Assembly (NCBI RefSeq): GCF_003952665.1
Contig: NZ_CP017946.1
Location: forward strand, 3,658,001-3,722,000
Length of the DNA stretch: 64,000 nt
Reading direction: 5' to 3'
Source: Bosea sp. Tri-49
GTDB taxonomy: Bacteria; Pseudomonadota; Alphaproteobacteria; Rhizobiales; Beijerinckiaceae
In this document: positions 42,378-51,488 of the stretch, piece after piece
Layout: the number at the start of each line of letters is the position of its first letter
Numbering within the stretch: position 1 is the stretch's first letter
The notes under the pieces: model-generated
What the model saw: only the letters and a program-made list of their open reading frames with translations
The model's database searches: none
Told to the model about the DNA's origin: nothing
Program-made: the position numbers and the translations under genes

Positions 42378-44367
42378 GCCGGTTCCCTGTGCGGTTCAAC
42401 AGCCAGATCAGATAGGGCCCGCCGATCAGCGCCGCAAACAGCCCAGTCGGCACCTGATAAGGGAAAGCGACGAGGCGCGCGAGCCAGTCGGCGAGGATCA
42501 TCACGCCGCAACCGATCAGGGCCGAGGCGGCAAGCTGGTCGCGGCCGCGCGCAAAGCCGGCGAGACGCGACAGATGCGGCGCGATCAGCCCGACCAGGCT
42601 GAGCGGCCCGGTCAACAACGACGCGACCGCCGTCGCCAGGGCCGCGACGGCAGCGAGGATGAGGCGACTGCGTTCGATGCCGAGGCCAAGGCCGCGGCTC
42701 GTCGCCTCGCCGAGCGGCATCAGATCGAGCCAGCGCGCCGCGAGAAACAGCGGCGTGATCAGGACGAGGCATCCGATCAGGCCAATCCAGACCTCGAACT
42801 CGCCGGCGCGATTGGTCGAGCCCGACAGCCAGGTCAGCAGCACATAGGCCCGCAGATCGCCCTTCGCGAGCGCGGTCGAAACCAGCGCCATGCAAAGCGC
42901 ACCCATGGCGATGCCGGCAAGCAGCAGGCGCTGCGAGCCGATGCCCGGACGGCCCGTCAGCATCAGCATGACGAGGAGCACAGCGAGCGAGCCGCCGGCG
43001 ATGCCGGCAAGCATGGAGAACGGGCTGAAGGGCAGAAGCGCGAGCGCGAGCGTCAGCCCGACCCCGCCACCAGCGCTGACGCCGAGCACTTCCGGCCCGG
43101 CCAAGGGGTTGGCGGTGAGGCGCTGCATCAGGCAGCCGGCTGCACCGAGCAGAGCGCCGGCAGCACCGGCAGCGACCAGGCGCGGCCCGCGGAAGGACAG
43201 CAGGTCGGCGAAGAGCGCGCCGGTCGCCAGCCCCCAGCCCTGCGGCCCGCGTCCAAGGACAAGGCCGAGCATGGCGACGATCGCTATCACCACCGCGAGG
43301 ATGGCGAGCGCCGGGAATGGCAGTTTAATGCGGCGCGTCAGCGCCATCGCATCGACAGTTTGCGCGGGCGGGGCCGAGGGCACGCGGCGCATCAGCCAGA
43401 GCAGCAGCGGCCCCCCGAGCAGCGCGGTGGCGGCGCCAGTGGGAGCAAAGTCGTTGAAGCCGGAACCGAACAACTGCACGGCGCTGTCGGTGATCGAGAG
43501 CAGGAGCGCGCCGAGCACCGGCGCCGCCAGCAGCAGCTGGCGTTGCGTACGCGCGCCGAATTCGCGCGCCAACGTCGGCGCGGCGAGGCCGACGAAACCG
43601 ATGACGCCGACCTCGGCGGTGACGCTGGCCGCGAGCCAGACCGCAACGCCGAGGACGGCGAAGCGCACGGCATGCAAGGCAAGACCAAGATTGCGGGCGA
43701 TATCGTCACCGAGACCGAGCAGGCCGAGCGGGCGCAGCAGCAGCGCTGCCGCAACGCCACCGACCAGCAGGCGCGGACCGAGCGACAGCGCGGCATCCCA
43801 GCTCTGCTGGCTCAGCGAGCCGGCGCCCCAGATGAAGAGCGAGAGCACGTAATCGCCCTTGGCAAGGATGACGGTCGCGCTCAGCGCCGCTGCGATCAGC
43901 GAGACGACCATGCCGGAGAGGATGACCGTCATCGGATCGAGCCCGCGCCGCCAGCTCAGGCCGAGCACCAGCGTGACTGCAGCGACAGCGCCCGCCAGCG
44001 CGACAGCTTCGCGCGACAAGACGATCAGGGCCGGCGCGTAGGCGGTGGCGGCAGTCAAGGCGAGCTGCGCGCCGGAGACGACCCCGAGCGTCGAGGCATC
44101 CGCGACCGGGTTGCGCAGGACGCGCTGCAGCAAGACTCCAGCGAGGCCGAGCGCTGCACCGCAAATCAGCGCGGTGACGCTGCGCGGCACCAGGCTGTGC
44201 CAGAGAAGGATGGATTGAAGCGTCCGGGCGAGTTCGCCCGAAGCCGGCAGCGGCGGGCGTGTCGCCACCACGGCAGCAAAGAGCAGCGCAGCCGCCAGCG
44301 CGGCGAGGAACCAGAGGCCGAGATAGCGATGGGGCAGCCGTCGCAGCGGCAGGGCGGCATCAGCCAC
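42370..44367 (-). CDS. fhuB: iron(III)-hydroxamate ABC permease, double-length FhuB type
   Basis: A 665-residue fusion of two FecCD permease halves. The first has LRNPVADASTLGVVSGAQLALTAATAYAP and the second TANPLAGPEVLGVSAGGGVGLTLALALLP. Both end in the family's short C-terminal helices (PYLIWLLNRTGNRHG at the end). About twenty membrane helices are expected. Fused FhuB is usual for hydroxamate siderophore uptake, which suggests that this operon serves such ligands. It overlaps the binding-protein gene by eight bases. Confidence 0.9.
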   Translation of the reverse strand: MADAALPLRRLPHRYLGLWFLAALAAALLFAAVVATRPPLPASGELARTLQSILLWHSLVPRSVTALICGAALGLAGVLLQRVLRNPVADASTLGVVSGAQLALTAATAYAPALIVLSREAVALAGAVAAVTLVLGLSWRRGLDPMTVILSGMVVSLIAAALSATVILAKGDYVLSLFIWGAGSLSQQSWDAALSLGPRLLVGGVAAALLLRPLGLLGLGDDIARNLGLALHAVRFAVLGVAVWLAASVTAEVGVIGFVGLAAPTLAREFGARTQRQLLLAAPVLGALLLSITDSAVQLFGSGFNDFAPTGAATALLGGPLLLWLMRRVPSAPPAQTVDAMALTRRIKLPFPALAILAVVIAIVAMLGLVLGRGPQGWGLATGALFADLLSFRGPRLVAAGAAGALLGAAGCLMQRLTANPLAGPEVLGVSAGGGVGLTLALALLPFSPFSMLAGIAGGSLAVLLVMLMLTGRPGIGSQRLLLAGIAMGALCMALVSTALAKGDLRAYVLLTWLSGSTNRAGEFEVWIGLIGCLVLITPLFLAARWLDLMPLGEATSRGLGLGIERSRLILAAVAALATAVASLLTGPLSLVGLIAPHLSRLAGFARGRDQLAASALIGCGVMILADWLARLVAFPYQVPTGLFAALIGGPYLIWLLNRTGNRHG

Positions 44368-45250
44368 GGCTCGCCTCCGCCACCAACAACGCTTCGGTCA
44401 GGAGTCGGGCGAACCGCCGCGCCGCCGGCAGGCCGCCATAGGGATTGATCGGGGCGAGCCATAGCAGCCGGCGCTCGCGCAGGTTGGGCAGTGCGTTCCA
44501 GAAGGTACTGGCAGAGAGCACCTCCAATGCGCCAGGCGGAACCGGCGGAATCAAGGCGATCCAGGCGTTTGGCACACGCACCAGCGCCTCGAGGCCGACC
44601 GGCGCCGTAGCGGAGTAGCTGGTGTCGTCGGTCCAGGCATTGGCGAGGCCTAGCCGCTTCAGCACCTCGCCGAACATGCTGTCGGCGCCGAAGACACGGA
44701 AATGCCTGGCATCGCCGAGATTGATCGGGATCACCGGGCGCCTCGCATGCGGCTTCAGGCGTTCGCGCAGCACAGCGAACTCGGCTTCGGTCTCGGCAAG
44801 ATAGCGCTCGGCGACGACGCCGATGCCGAGGCGCGCGCCGATGCTGCGCATCATCGCCGCTGCCGGCTCATAGGGCGGTCGCCCCGGCGCGTAGATCGAG
44901 AAACGCTCCACCGGCGCGATCCGCAGCAGCCGCGGCTCCGAGCTGGCGTAGAAACTCGACGAGTAGATCAGCTCCGGCCGGGAGAGCAGCAGCAGCTCGA
45001 AATTGACGGTGCCGCGCAAGCCGAGATCGGTGACGGTTCCCGGCACCTGCGGCTCGACCGCGACCTCGCGGAACTGCAGAAGTTCGGGCGCAGCAACCGG
45101 CGCAACACCAAGCGCGAGCAGCGTTTCCAGCACCGACCAGTCGATGGTCGCGATGCGAAGACCGGCCGCCTGCGCCTGTCGCGGCAAGGCCACCGCCGCC
45201 AGCATGGCGAGCGTGGAGCGTCGGGTCGGGAACGCCGTCGGGTCGATCAT
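44360..45250 (-). CDS. fhuD: iron-siderophore periplasmic binding protein, FhuD type
   Basis: A 296-residue class III periplasmic binding protein. A twin-arginine signal (PTRRSTLAMLAAVALPRQAQA) is cleaved before AGLRIATIDWSVLETLLALG. Siderophore-binding proteins of this family have few conserved residues; FEVLKRLGLANAWTD-like FGEVLKRLGLANAW and the ATDWSVLE start match FhuD. The gene lies between the TonB receptor and FhuB. Confidence 0.88.
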   Translation of the reverse strand: MIDPTAFPTRRSTLAMLAAVALPRQAQAAGLRIATIDWSVLETLLALGVAPVAAPELLQFREVAVEPQVPGTVTDLGLRGTVNFELLLLSRPELIYSSSFYASSEPRLLRIAPVERFSIYAPGRPPYEPAAAMMRSIGARLGIGVVAERYLAETEAEFAVLRERLKPHARRPVIPINLGDARHFRVFGADSMFGEVLKRLGLANAWTDDTSYSATAPVGLEALVRVPNAWIALIPPVPPGALEVLSASTFWNALPNLRERRLLWLAPINPYGGLPAARRFARLLTEALLVAEASRG

Positions 45251-45316
45251 GTCAGCGGTCTATCACAGGCGAAGGCCGCAGCAGGCGCTGCGGCCTTCGT
45301 ACCGGGTGCAATGCCT

Positions 45317-47512
45317 CTACCAGCGATAATTGGCCGAGACGGTGACGGTGCGGGCATCGCCATAACCGCAGCCGGACTGGCCGTTGCAGCTCTTCACATA
45401 GGCCCTGTCGAAGAGGTTGGTGACGTTGAGCGCCATGCCCCAATTGCCGATCTGGTAGCGGATCGCGGCATCGACCAGGGTCGCCGACGGCACCTTCAGC
45501 GTGTTCTCGGCATTGGCGTAGGAGCTGCCGACATAGCGCACGCCGGCACCGAGCCCGACACCTTTGAAGACGCCCTCCGGAACGGTGTAGTCGAGCCAGG
45601 CCGAGGTGGTGACCTCGGGCACGACGACCGGCGTCTTGCCGACCAGCAGCGGGCGCGTGTCCTTGGTCGTCTTCAGGTCGAAGGCGGTGAAGGAGGCAAG
45701 CGCCTTCAGGTCCTTGGTGATATTGGCCTTGGCCTCGAACTCGACGCCGCGCGAGGTGACCTCGCCGAGCTGCTGCTGGGCGAACGGGTTGAGCGCGGTC
45801 GGGGCCGGGTTCAGCACGTTCTGCTTAGTGATCTGGAAGACCGAGGCGGTGAACAGCGCGTCCATGAAGGTCGGCTTGTATTTCACGCCCGCCTCGAACT
45901 GCCGGCCCTCCTCGGGACGGAAAGGCTGGCCGGGGCCGCCGAGCAGATTGGGCACGGCGTCGAAGACCGGGGTGAAGAAGGTCGCGGCGCTGACATAGGG
46001 GGTGAGCCCGTTGGCGAACTCGTAGCCGAGGCCGGCGCGGCCGCTCCAGGACGCTTCCTTCTTGTCGTAGGTCGGCGAGAACAGCAGGCCAGCGGGGCTG
46101 ACCGACTTCTTGTCGACATAGTCGTAGCGGCCGTTCAGCGTCAGCAGGAAGCCGCCGCCGAAGCGGATCTGGTCCTGGGCGTAGAAGCCGATCTGATGGT
46201 GCTTCAGGTTCTGGTTGAGATAGACGCCGGTCGGGCCCTGCTGCGCCCCATAAATCGGATTGGTGACGCTGATCGTAGTCGCGCCGCCCGAGGCCTGGGT
46301 GTGGTCGATGTTGAAGTACTTGTAGTCGACGCCGAAGAGCAGCGAATGCTCGAGCGGCCCGGTGACGACCTTGCCGTCGATGCGGTTGTCGACCGTGAAG
46401 GTATTGACCCGCGTCCGCTCCTGGAAGCCGATCCGATAGAGCTGGTAGTCGGGTCCAAGCGGCTGCAGCCGATCACCGAAGGGCGCATCGGGGCCGGCAT
46501 AGCCGAAACCGTAGGGGCCGAGCTGCGAGCCCTTCATCACGCCGTAGCGCAGGTTCTGGGTGAAGTTCCAGTTGTTGGCGAACTGATGCTGGAACTCGTA
46601 GCCGAGCAGCGTCTCGGTGCGCTCCTGATCATCGATTGCGGGCTCGCCGAGGAAGGCCTTGCGCCGGATCTTGCCGAAGGGCGCGTTCACCACGGTGCCG
46701 ACATAGGGCAGGAAGCCGCCGCCGACATGGATCTGGTCGAGCGCCGAATAGACGCCATAGGCGGTGATGCGGGTGGCGCCGGTCGGCTGATAGGTGATCT
46801 GCGGCATGATCGTGCCGCGGAAATCCTTGGCGACGTCGGTGTACTGGTCGCCACCGGAGAGCTTGCCGGTCAGGCGCGTGCTCCAGATGCCCTGCTTGTC
46901 GCTGAGGCCGACGTCGATGCCGAGATAGGCGTTGCCGAAATTGTTGATGCCGGCCTCGACATAGCCGAAATTCTTGGCCGTAGGGCGCTTGCTGACGAGA
47001 TTGACGATACCGCCGGGGGTGGAGCCGCCATAGAGCACCGAGGCCGGGCCTTTCAGCACCTCGACGCGCTCGAGCAGGAACGGGTTGATCTGGAAGCCGC
47101 CGAAGCCGTAGCCATAGAGCTGCAGCCCGTCCATGAAGACGCCGGTCTGCGTCGCCTGGAAGCCGCGGATAAAGATCCAATCAGTGTCGGGATCGGGGCC
47201 GAAGGCCTGGGCGGCGACGCCGGCGGTGTAGCGCAGTGCCTCGTCGACCTTGAGCGCCTTGCGATCGTCGATCTCGTCGCGGCCGAGCACCGAGACCGCC
47301 TGCGGGATCGCGGTGATCGGCGTGCTCGCCTTCGAGCCTGTGGTCGAGCGCGTCGCGACATAGCCGTTCACCGGCCCGGTGGCACTGCCCTCGCCCTCGA
47401 CCGTGATCGTGTCGAGCTGGACCGTGGGAGCGGGTTGCCCCTGTGCCCATGCCGCACCGGCACAAAGCAGAGCGAGCGACGCAGTGGAGCCAAGAAGAAA
47501 TCCAGTCTTCAT
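45317..47512 (-). CDS. TonB-dependent siderophore receptor, FhuA/FhuE type
   Basis: A 731-residue outer-membrane receptor. Signal peptide MKTGFLLGSTASLALLCAG is cleaved after AWAQ. The TonB box region is QLDTITVEGEG. The plug domain contains RGFQATQTGVFMDGLQLYGYGFGGFQINPFLLERVEVLKGPASVLYGGSTPGGIVNLVSKRP, and the barrel ends in NYRW with a C-terminal aromatic residue. It lacks the STN extension, so it is a transporter not coupled to a FecR regulator. ATG 47512 is chosen at the start of the signal peptide. It heads the operon down to 40447. Confidence 0.93.
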   Translation of the reverse strand: MKTGFLLGSTASLALLCAGAAWAQGQPAPTVQLDTITVEGEGSATGPVNGYVATRSTTGSKASTPITAIPQAVSVLGRDEIDDRKALKVDEALRYTAGVAAQAFGPDPDTDWIFIRGFQATQTGVFMDGLQLYGYGFGGFQINPFLLERVEVLKGPASVLYGGSTPGGIVNLVSKRPTAKNFGYVEAGINNFGNAYLGIDVGLSDKQGIWSTRLTGKLSGGDQYTDVAKDFRGTIMPQITYQPTGATRITAYGVYSALDQIHVGGGFLPYVGTVVNAPFGKIRRKAFLGEPAIDDQERTETLLGYEFQHQFANNWNFTQNLRYGVMKGSQLGPYGFGYAGPDAPFGDRLQPLGPDYQLYRIGFQERTRVNTFTVDNRIDGKVVTGPLEHSLLFGVDYKYFNIDHTQASGGATTISVTNPIYGAQQGPTGVYLNQNLKHHQIGFYAQDQIRFGGGFLLTLNGRYDYVDKKSVSPAGLLFSPTYDKKEASWSGRAGLGYEFANGLTPYVSAATFFTPVFDAVPNLLGGPGQPFRPEEGRQFEAGVKYKPTFMDALFTASVFQITKQNVLNPAPTALNPFAQQQLGEVTSRGVEFEAKANITKDLKALASFTAFDLKTTKDTRPLLVGKTPVVVPEVTTSAWLDYTVPEGVFKGVGLGAGVRYVGSSYANAENTLKVPSATLVDAAIRYQIGNWGMALNVTNLFDRAYVKSCNGQSGCGYGDARTVTVSANYRW

Positions 47513-47577
47513 TGTTCGCGAGTAGCACATTCTCAATCTCAGCCCCAATAATTGCCATTGCTTCAGAACTGATCAAA

Positions 47578-47594
47578 TTTAGAACTGTTCAAAA
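47578..47594. promoter_or_regulatory. candidate Irr box (iron control element)
   Basis: TTTAGAACTGTTCAAAA matches the TTTAGAA-N3-TTCTAAA pattern at 13 of 14 defined positions. It lies 66 bases upstream of the TonB receptor start and between it and the divergent AraC gene, as expected for an iron-controlled promoter. Confidence 0.55.
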
Positions 47595-47642
47595 GCAGCA
47601 CTCAGCTTTCCGTTGGGCAATATCAGTATCGCGCGATACAGG

Positions 47643-47673
47643 ATTGATCGTTCCTGTCATGCATTGAACGTTC
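47643..47673. promoter_or_regulatory. direct repeat with 20-bp period (candidate AraC-type site)
   Basis: ATTGATCGTTC (47643-47653) and ATTGAACGTTC (47663-47673) repeat with a spacing of exactly two helical turns. It lies in the divergent region of the receptor and the AraC-type regulator, consistent with a dimer-binding site for that regulator. Confidence 0.5.
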
Positions 47674-47756
47674 TTGGGCGCGTCTACAATTGCGCTGATC
47701 ACGTTGCATTTTGAACACGCGCCGAGGCGCGATCATCCGCACTGCGGAGGCTAAAG

Positions 47757-48644
47757 ATGGGTTTCCAGCCGCGCATGCGCTCGGTCCGCGAAGGCATCAG
47801 CGTCATCGGCTCGCTCAAGTATCGAGTGTGGAACGGCGTCGTCGCCGATCTCTGGCAGGCCGAATGCCAGGCTGGCGCCAGCGGCGAATACGTCTCCGAG
47901 CATCCGCGCCTGTTCGTGGTGCTCGACAAGGTCGGCGGCAATTTCGAGACGCGGCTCAATCCGAACGAGCCGGGGATTTCCAGCCGGGCCCGCGCCAACG
48001 CCATCAGCTTCATGCCGGCGGGCTTGCCGGTCTGGGGACGGACGCAGCAGCGCATGCGCATCCGCCATCTCGACCTGCATTTCGATGCCGCGACCGTCAG
48101 TGAGCGGCTCGGAGAAGCCTTGTCGCCCGAGCGTCTGGCGCAGCCGCGCATCGCCTTCTCGAACGAGCGCATCCTGACATTAGCGCGATTGATCGCCGGC
48201 GAGTGCGCCGAGCCGGATGCGCGGCACGACCTCTATGGCGACGGGCTGGTCCTGGCGGTCCTGATCGATCTCTTCGGCGTGCGCGCCAACGCGCCACGTC
48301 AGCGCACGCCGCTGAGCAGCTGGCAGCTCAAGGCGGTGACCGATTACATCAGCGAGCATGCGGCAGGGACGATCCGGCTGCAGGACCTCGCCGAACTCGT
48401 CGGCATGTCGCAATCGCATTTCAGCCACGCCTTCAAGGCCTCGACCGGCCTGCCGCCGCACCAATGGCAGCTTAAGGCGCGGATCGAACGTGGCCAGCGC
48501 CTGCTCGCGGCGGGTGACCGGCCCTTGACCGAGATCGCTGCCGATGCCGGCTTCTCCGACCAGGCGCATTTCACCCGCGTCTTCCGCCGCATGGTCGGCG
48601 AGACGCCGGCAGCCTGGCGCCGCAGCACAGCGGAGCGACTGTAG
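47757..48644 (+). CDS. AraC-family transcriptional regulator (siderophore-uptake regulator)
   Basis: A 295-residue AraC protein. Residues 1-185 form a ligand-sensing domain. The two helix-turn-helix motifs are in IRLQDLAELVGMSQSHFSHAFKASTGLPPHQW and PLTEIAADAGFSDQAHFTRVFRRMVGETPAAWR. It is divergent from the receptor operon and likely activates it when ferrisiderophore is present, as PchR and related regulators do. The convergent ATPase gene ends 11 bases beyond its stop. Confidence 0.9.
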   Translation: MGFQPRMRSVREGISVIGSLKYRVWNGVVADLWQAECQAGASGEYVSEHPRLFVVLDKVGGNFETRLNPNEPGISSRARANAISFMPAGLPVWGRTQQRMRIRHLDLHFDAATVSERLGEALSPERLAQPRIAFSNERILTLARLIAGECAEPDARHDLYGDGLVLAVLIDLFGVRANAPRQRTPLSSWQLKAVTDYISEHAAGTIRLQDLAELVGMSQSHFSHAFKASTGLPPHQWQLKARIERGQRLLAAGDRPLTEIAADAGFSDQAHFTRVFRRMVGETPAAWRRSTAERL

Positions 48645-48645
48645 G

Positions 48646-48671
48646 TCCGCCGGGTCTAGGGTCGAGGCGGA
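48646..48671. terminator. hairpin between convergent AraC gene and FecE-type operon
   Basis: TCCGCC (48646-48651) and GGCGGA (48666-48671) form a six-pair stem around a GGGTCTAGGGTCGA loop. It overlaps the 3' end of the FecE-type gene. No T run is seen. Confidence 0.35.
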
Positions 48672-49462
48672 GCACTTCCCTCAAATGCCGGCACGATCAT
48701 CGGCGTCCCGGCGACCGGATCCGGAATGACCACGCACGGTATCTCGAACACAGACTGGATCAGGGCACTGTCGACGATCTCATCGGGCCTGCCTTGCGCA
48801 TGGACCGCGCCACCCTTCATCGCGACGAGATGGCTGGCGTAGCGGCAGGCCTGGTTGAGGTCGTGCAGCACGGCGACGATGGTTTTGCCTGCCCGGTTCA
48901 ACGCCCGGCAGAGCTCCAGCACCTCGATCTGATGGGCGAGGTCGAGGAAGGTCGTCGGCTCGTCGAGCAGCAGCAGATCGGTTTCCTGGGCGAGCGCCAT
49001 GGCGACCCAGGCCTTCTGGCGCTGGCCGCCCGACAGTTCGTCCAGCCGCCGCGCCGCGAGAGCGGTGACGCCGGCGGCCGCCATGGCTCCGGCGACAGCC
49101 GCCTCGTCCTCGGCCGACCAGCGCTTGAACAGCCCGCCATGCGGGTGGCGTCCGCGCGCGACGAGATCGGCGACAGTGATCCCATCCGGCGTCTCGGCGC
49201 CTTGTGGCAACACGGCGAGCCTGCGGGCGCGCTCGCGATGGCTGAAATCTGCGATGGAGCGCCCGTCGAGCAGGACGCTGCCGCCGGACGGTTCATGCAG
49301 GCGCGCGAGCGTGCGCAACAGGGTCGACTTGCCACAGGCATTGGGACCGACGACGACCGTGAAGCCGCCGCGCGGAAAGGCCAGGTCGAGCCCGCGCAGG
49401 ATCTCCCTTGAGCCGTGTCCGGCGCGCAAGGCACGGGTTTCGAGGGGAGAGGTCGTGCTCAT
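48656..49462 (-). CDS. iron-siderophore ABC transporter ATP-binding protein, FecE type
   Basis: A 268-residue ATPase with Walker A GPNACGKST, signature LSGGQRQKAWVAMALAQ, Walker B LLLLDEPTTFLD and VLHDLNQACRYASHLVAM. It is the last gene of the five-gene operon from the STN receptor at 54831. Its start overlaps the end of the permease gene by four bases. The Walker A residue Ala replaces the usual Ser/Gly in GPN-A-CGKST, an allowed variant. Confidence 0.93.
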   Translation of the reverse strand: MSTTSPLETRALRAGHGSREILRGLDLAFPRGGFTVVVGPNACGKSTLLRTLARLHEPSGGSVLLDGRSIADFSHRERARRLAVLPQGAETPDGITVADLVARGRHPHGGLFKRWSAEDEAAVAGAMAAAGVTALAARRLDELSGGQRQKAWVAMALAQETDLLLLDEPTTFLDLAHQIEVLELCRALNRAGKTIVAVLHDLNQACRYASHLVAMKGGAVHAQGRPDEIVDSALIQSVFEIPCVVIPDPVAGTPMIVPAFEGSAPPRP

Positions 49463-50508
49463 GACTCCGCACCGCGCCGCAGCCTGCTCCGCAGCAGCAG
49501 GACGAAATAGAGACCGCCAAGGCAGGCGGTGACCGCTCCCACCGGAAGCGAGCGTGGCGCGAACAGGGTCCGCGCGACGCAGTCGCTGCCGAGGAGGAAG
49601 AGCGCCCCGAACAGGGCCGAGGTCGAGAGCGGCAGCCCGGCAGTGCCGGCGAGCCGGTGAGCCGCATGCGGCGCGATCAACGCGACGAACCCAACCGGCC
49701 CGGCAATCAGGGTGGCGGTCGCGGTCAAGCTCAAGCCGACAAGACCGAGACGCAATCGCGCGGCGCCCGGCAACTCGCCCAGCGACATTGCCTTGTCATC
49801 ACCGAGCACGAGCGCATCCATCGTTCGGCGGCACGCGAGACCCAGCGGCAGCAGCACGAGCAGGATGGCTGCCCCAATCGCGAGACGCCCCCTATCGACA
49901 CCAGCGAGCGCGCCCTGTTTCCAGCTCGCCGCGATCAGGGCGGAATCGAGCGGGGCAGTGAAGATCAGCCAGTCGTTCAGTGCGGTGAAGCCGGCGCCCA
50001 CGGCGATGCCGATCAGGATCAATCGATTGCGCTCGACATGGCCGCCGCCGGCCGCGGCATAGACGAGAAGCCCGGCGAGGAGCCCTCCCGCAAAGGAGGC
50101 CAGCGCAACAATCGACGCCGCAGCACCGGCCAGCATCGCTAGGATCGCGCCGGAGAAGGCACCGGCGTCAAAGCCTATCACATCCGGGCTGCCGAGCGAA
50201 TTGCGCAGCAGGGTCTGGAACAGGGCGCCGGCCATGCCGAGCGCTGCGCCGGCGCAAAGCGCGGCAAGGATCCGCGGCAGTCGCCATTCGAGCACGACGA
50301 GTTGAACCGGACCTGTTGCCTCGCCGGCCAGCGCACGGGCGGCATCCGTCAGCGAGACCCGCATGGTACCGAGCGTGAGTGCAAGTAGCCCGAGGCCGAC
50401 ACACGCCACCACAAGGCCGAGATCGACTGCGAGAGAGCGGCGGGTGATGCGCCTGTTGGCGGATGAGCCACCTTGCGCCGGAACCTGGGCCGCCATCGGC
50501 ACCGTCAT
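49459..50508 (-). CDS. iron-siderophore ABC permease, FecD type
   Basis: A 349-residue FecCD-family permease. LRNSLGSPDVIGFDAGAFSGAILAML is the conserved segment after the second helix; RLILIGIAVGAGFTALNDWLIF and GPVGFVALIAPHAAHRLAG follow; it ends VGAVTACLGGLYFVLLLRSRLRRG. I begin at ATG 50508, which overlaps the preceding gene by four bases. It forms a heterodimer with the FecC-type protein. Confidence 0.92.
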   Translation of the reverse strand: MTVPMAAQVPAQGGSSANRRITRRSLAVDLGLVVACVGLGLLALTLGTMRVSLTDAARALAGEATGPVQLVVLEWRLPRILAALCAGAALGMAGALFQTLLRNSLGSPDVIGFDAGAFSGAILAMLAGAAASIVALASFAGGLLAGLLVYAAAGGGHVERNRLILIGIAVGAGFTALNDWLIFTAPLDSALIAASWKQGALAGVDRGRLAIGAAILLVLLPLGLACRRTMDALVLGDDKAMSLGELPGAARLRLGLVGLSLTATATLIAGPVGFVALIAPHAAHRLAGTAGLPLSTSALFGALFLLGSDCVARTLFAPRSLPVGAVTACLGGLYFVLLLRSRLRRGAES

Positions 50509-51488
50509 GCCTCGCTGCGCCGGGGCCGCGCCAGCATGGCGAGGATGGGAGCGCCGATCAGGGCTGCAACGATGCCGACGGGCAGTTCCGCCGGCGGCGC
50601 GACAGCCCGCCCGATCGCATCGGCCACGACAACAAGCGCCGCACCGATGGCAGCGGCCAAAGGCAGCACGATGCGCTGGTCGACGCCGCCAAGGCGGCGC
50701 GCGATATGCGGAGCGGCGAGGCCGATGAAGGCGATCGGCCCGGCGGCCGCGACAGCCGCTCCCGCCAGCAACACCACGGCGAGCAGGCTGCTCGCTTGGG
50801 TCCAGCCAACGCTGAGCCCGAGCGCGGCAGCGCGATCTTCGCCGAGAGCCAGCAGGTTGAGCCGTGGCGCGAGCACGACGGAGAGCACCGTGCCCGCCAA
50901 CAGCGACGGAGTGATCACGGGCAGCAGGGTGAGGCCGTCTCCAGACAAGGCGCCGACACGCCAGTTGCGGACGAGGTCGAAGCGCTCGGGATCGGCCAGC
51001 GCGATCGCCTGCCCGATGCCGAGGCAGAAGGCGGTAACGGCGACGCCGGCGAGGGTGAGCTTGATCGGTGGCGACGAGCCGCGCGGCGCGCCGGCGACCG
51101 CGTGCACGGCGAGTGCTGCCAGCGCAGCGCCACCGGAAGCGAGCCAGACCGTCATCGCCGGGGCAAGACCGAACAGGCCCGAGCCGGTTACGACGGCGAG
51201 GCTCGCGCCGGCATTGATGCCGAGCAGGCCGGGGTCGCCGAGCGGATTGCGCGTCGCCGCCTGGATGATCGCACCGGCCGCTCCGAGAGCCGCGCCGACC
51301 ACGAGCCCAAGCATGAGCCGTGGCAGGCGCAATTGCAGGAGGATCAATGTCGCCTCGCTGTCGTGGCCTTGGGCCAGCTCGAGCAGGCTTGACGGCGGCA
51401 GCAGCTTCGCCCCGGCAACCAGGCTGGCCAGCATCGCGGCTGCGAGCAGGAGGCCAACGCTGAGAGTACTGCGCAGGCAGCCGGTCAT
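50505..51488 (-). CDS. iron-siderophore ABC permease, FecC type
   Basis: A 327-residue FecCD-family permease with RNPLGDPGLLGINAGASLAVVTG, TLAGVAVTAFCLGIGQAIALADP, and PIAFIGLAAPHIARRLGGVDQR. It ends VGIVAALIGAPILAMLARPRR. ATG 51488 overlaps the stop of the binding-protein gene; upstream in-frame sequence belongs to that gene in another frame. It pairs with the permease at 49459. Confidence 0.92.
   Translation of the reverse strand: MTGCLRSTLSVGLLLAAAMLASLVAGAKLLPPSSLLELAQGHDSEATLILLQLRLPRLMLGLVVGAALGAAGAIIQAATRNPLGDPGLLGINAGASLAVVTGSGLFGLAPAMTVWLASGGAALAALAVHAVAGAPRGSSPPIKLTLAGVAVTAFCLGIGQAIALADPERFDLVRNWRVGALSGDGLTLLPVITPSLLAGTVLSVVLAPRLNLLALGEDRAAALGLSVGWTQASSLLAVVLLAGAAVAAAGPIAFIGLAAPHIARRLGGVDQRIVLPLAAAIGAALVVVADAIGRAVAPPAELPVGIVAALIGAPILAMLARPRRSEA

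Noticed and set aside
42061..44448. A 795-codon open frame opposite the FhuB-type gene
   Set aside because: It is highly charged low-complexity antisense translation of a membrane protein gene.
44702..47551. A 949-codon open frame opposite the FhuD-type and receptor genes
   Set aside because: It runs antisense across two well-supported genes, has a repetitive acidic/arginine composition and no recognisable domain.
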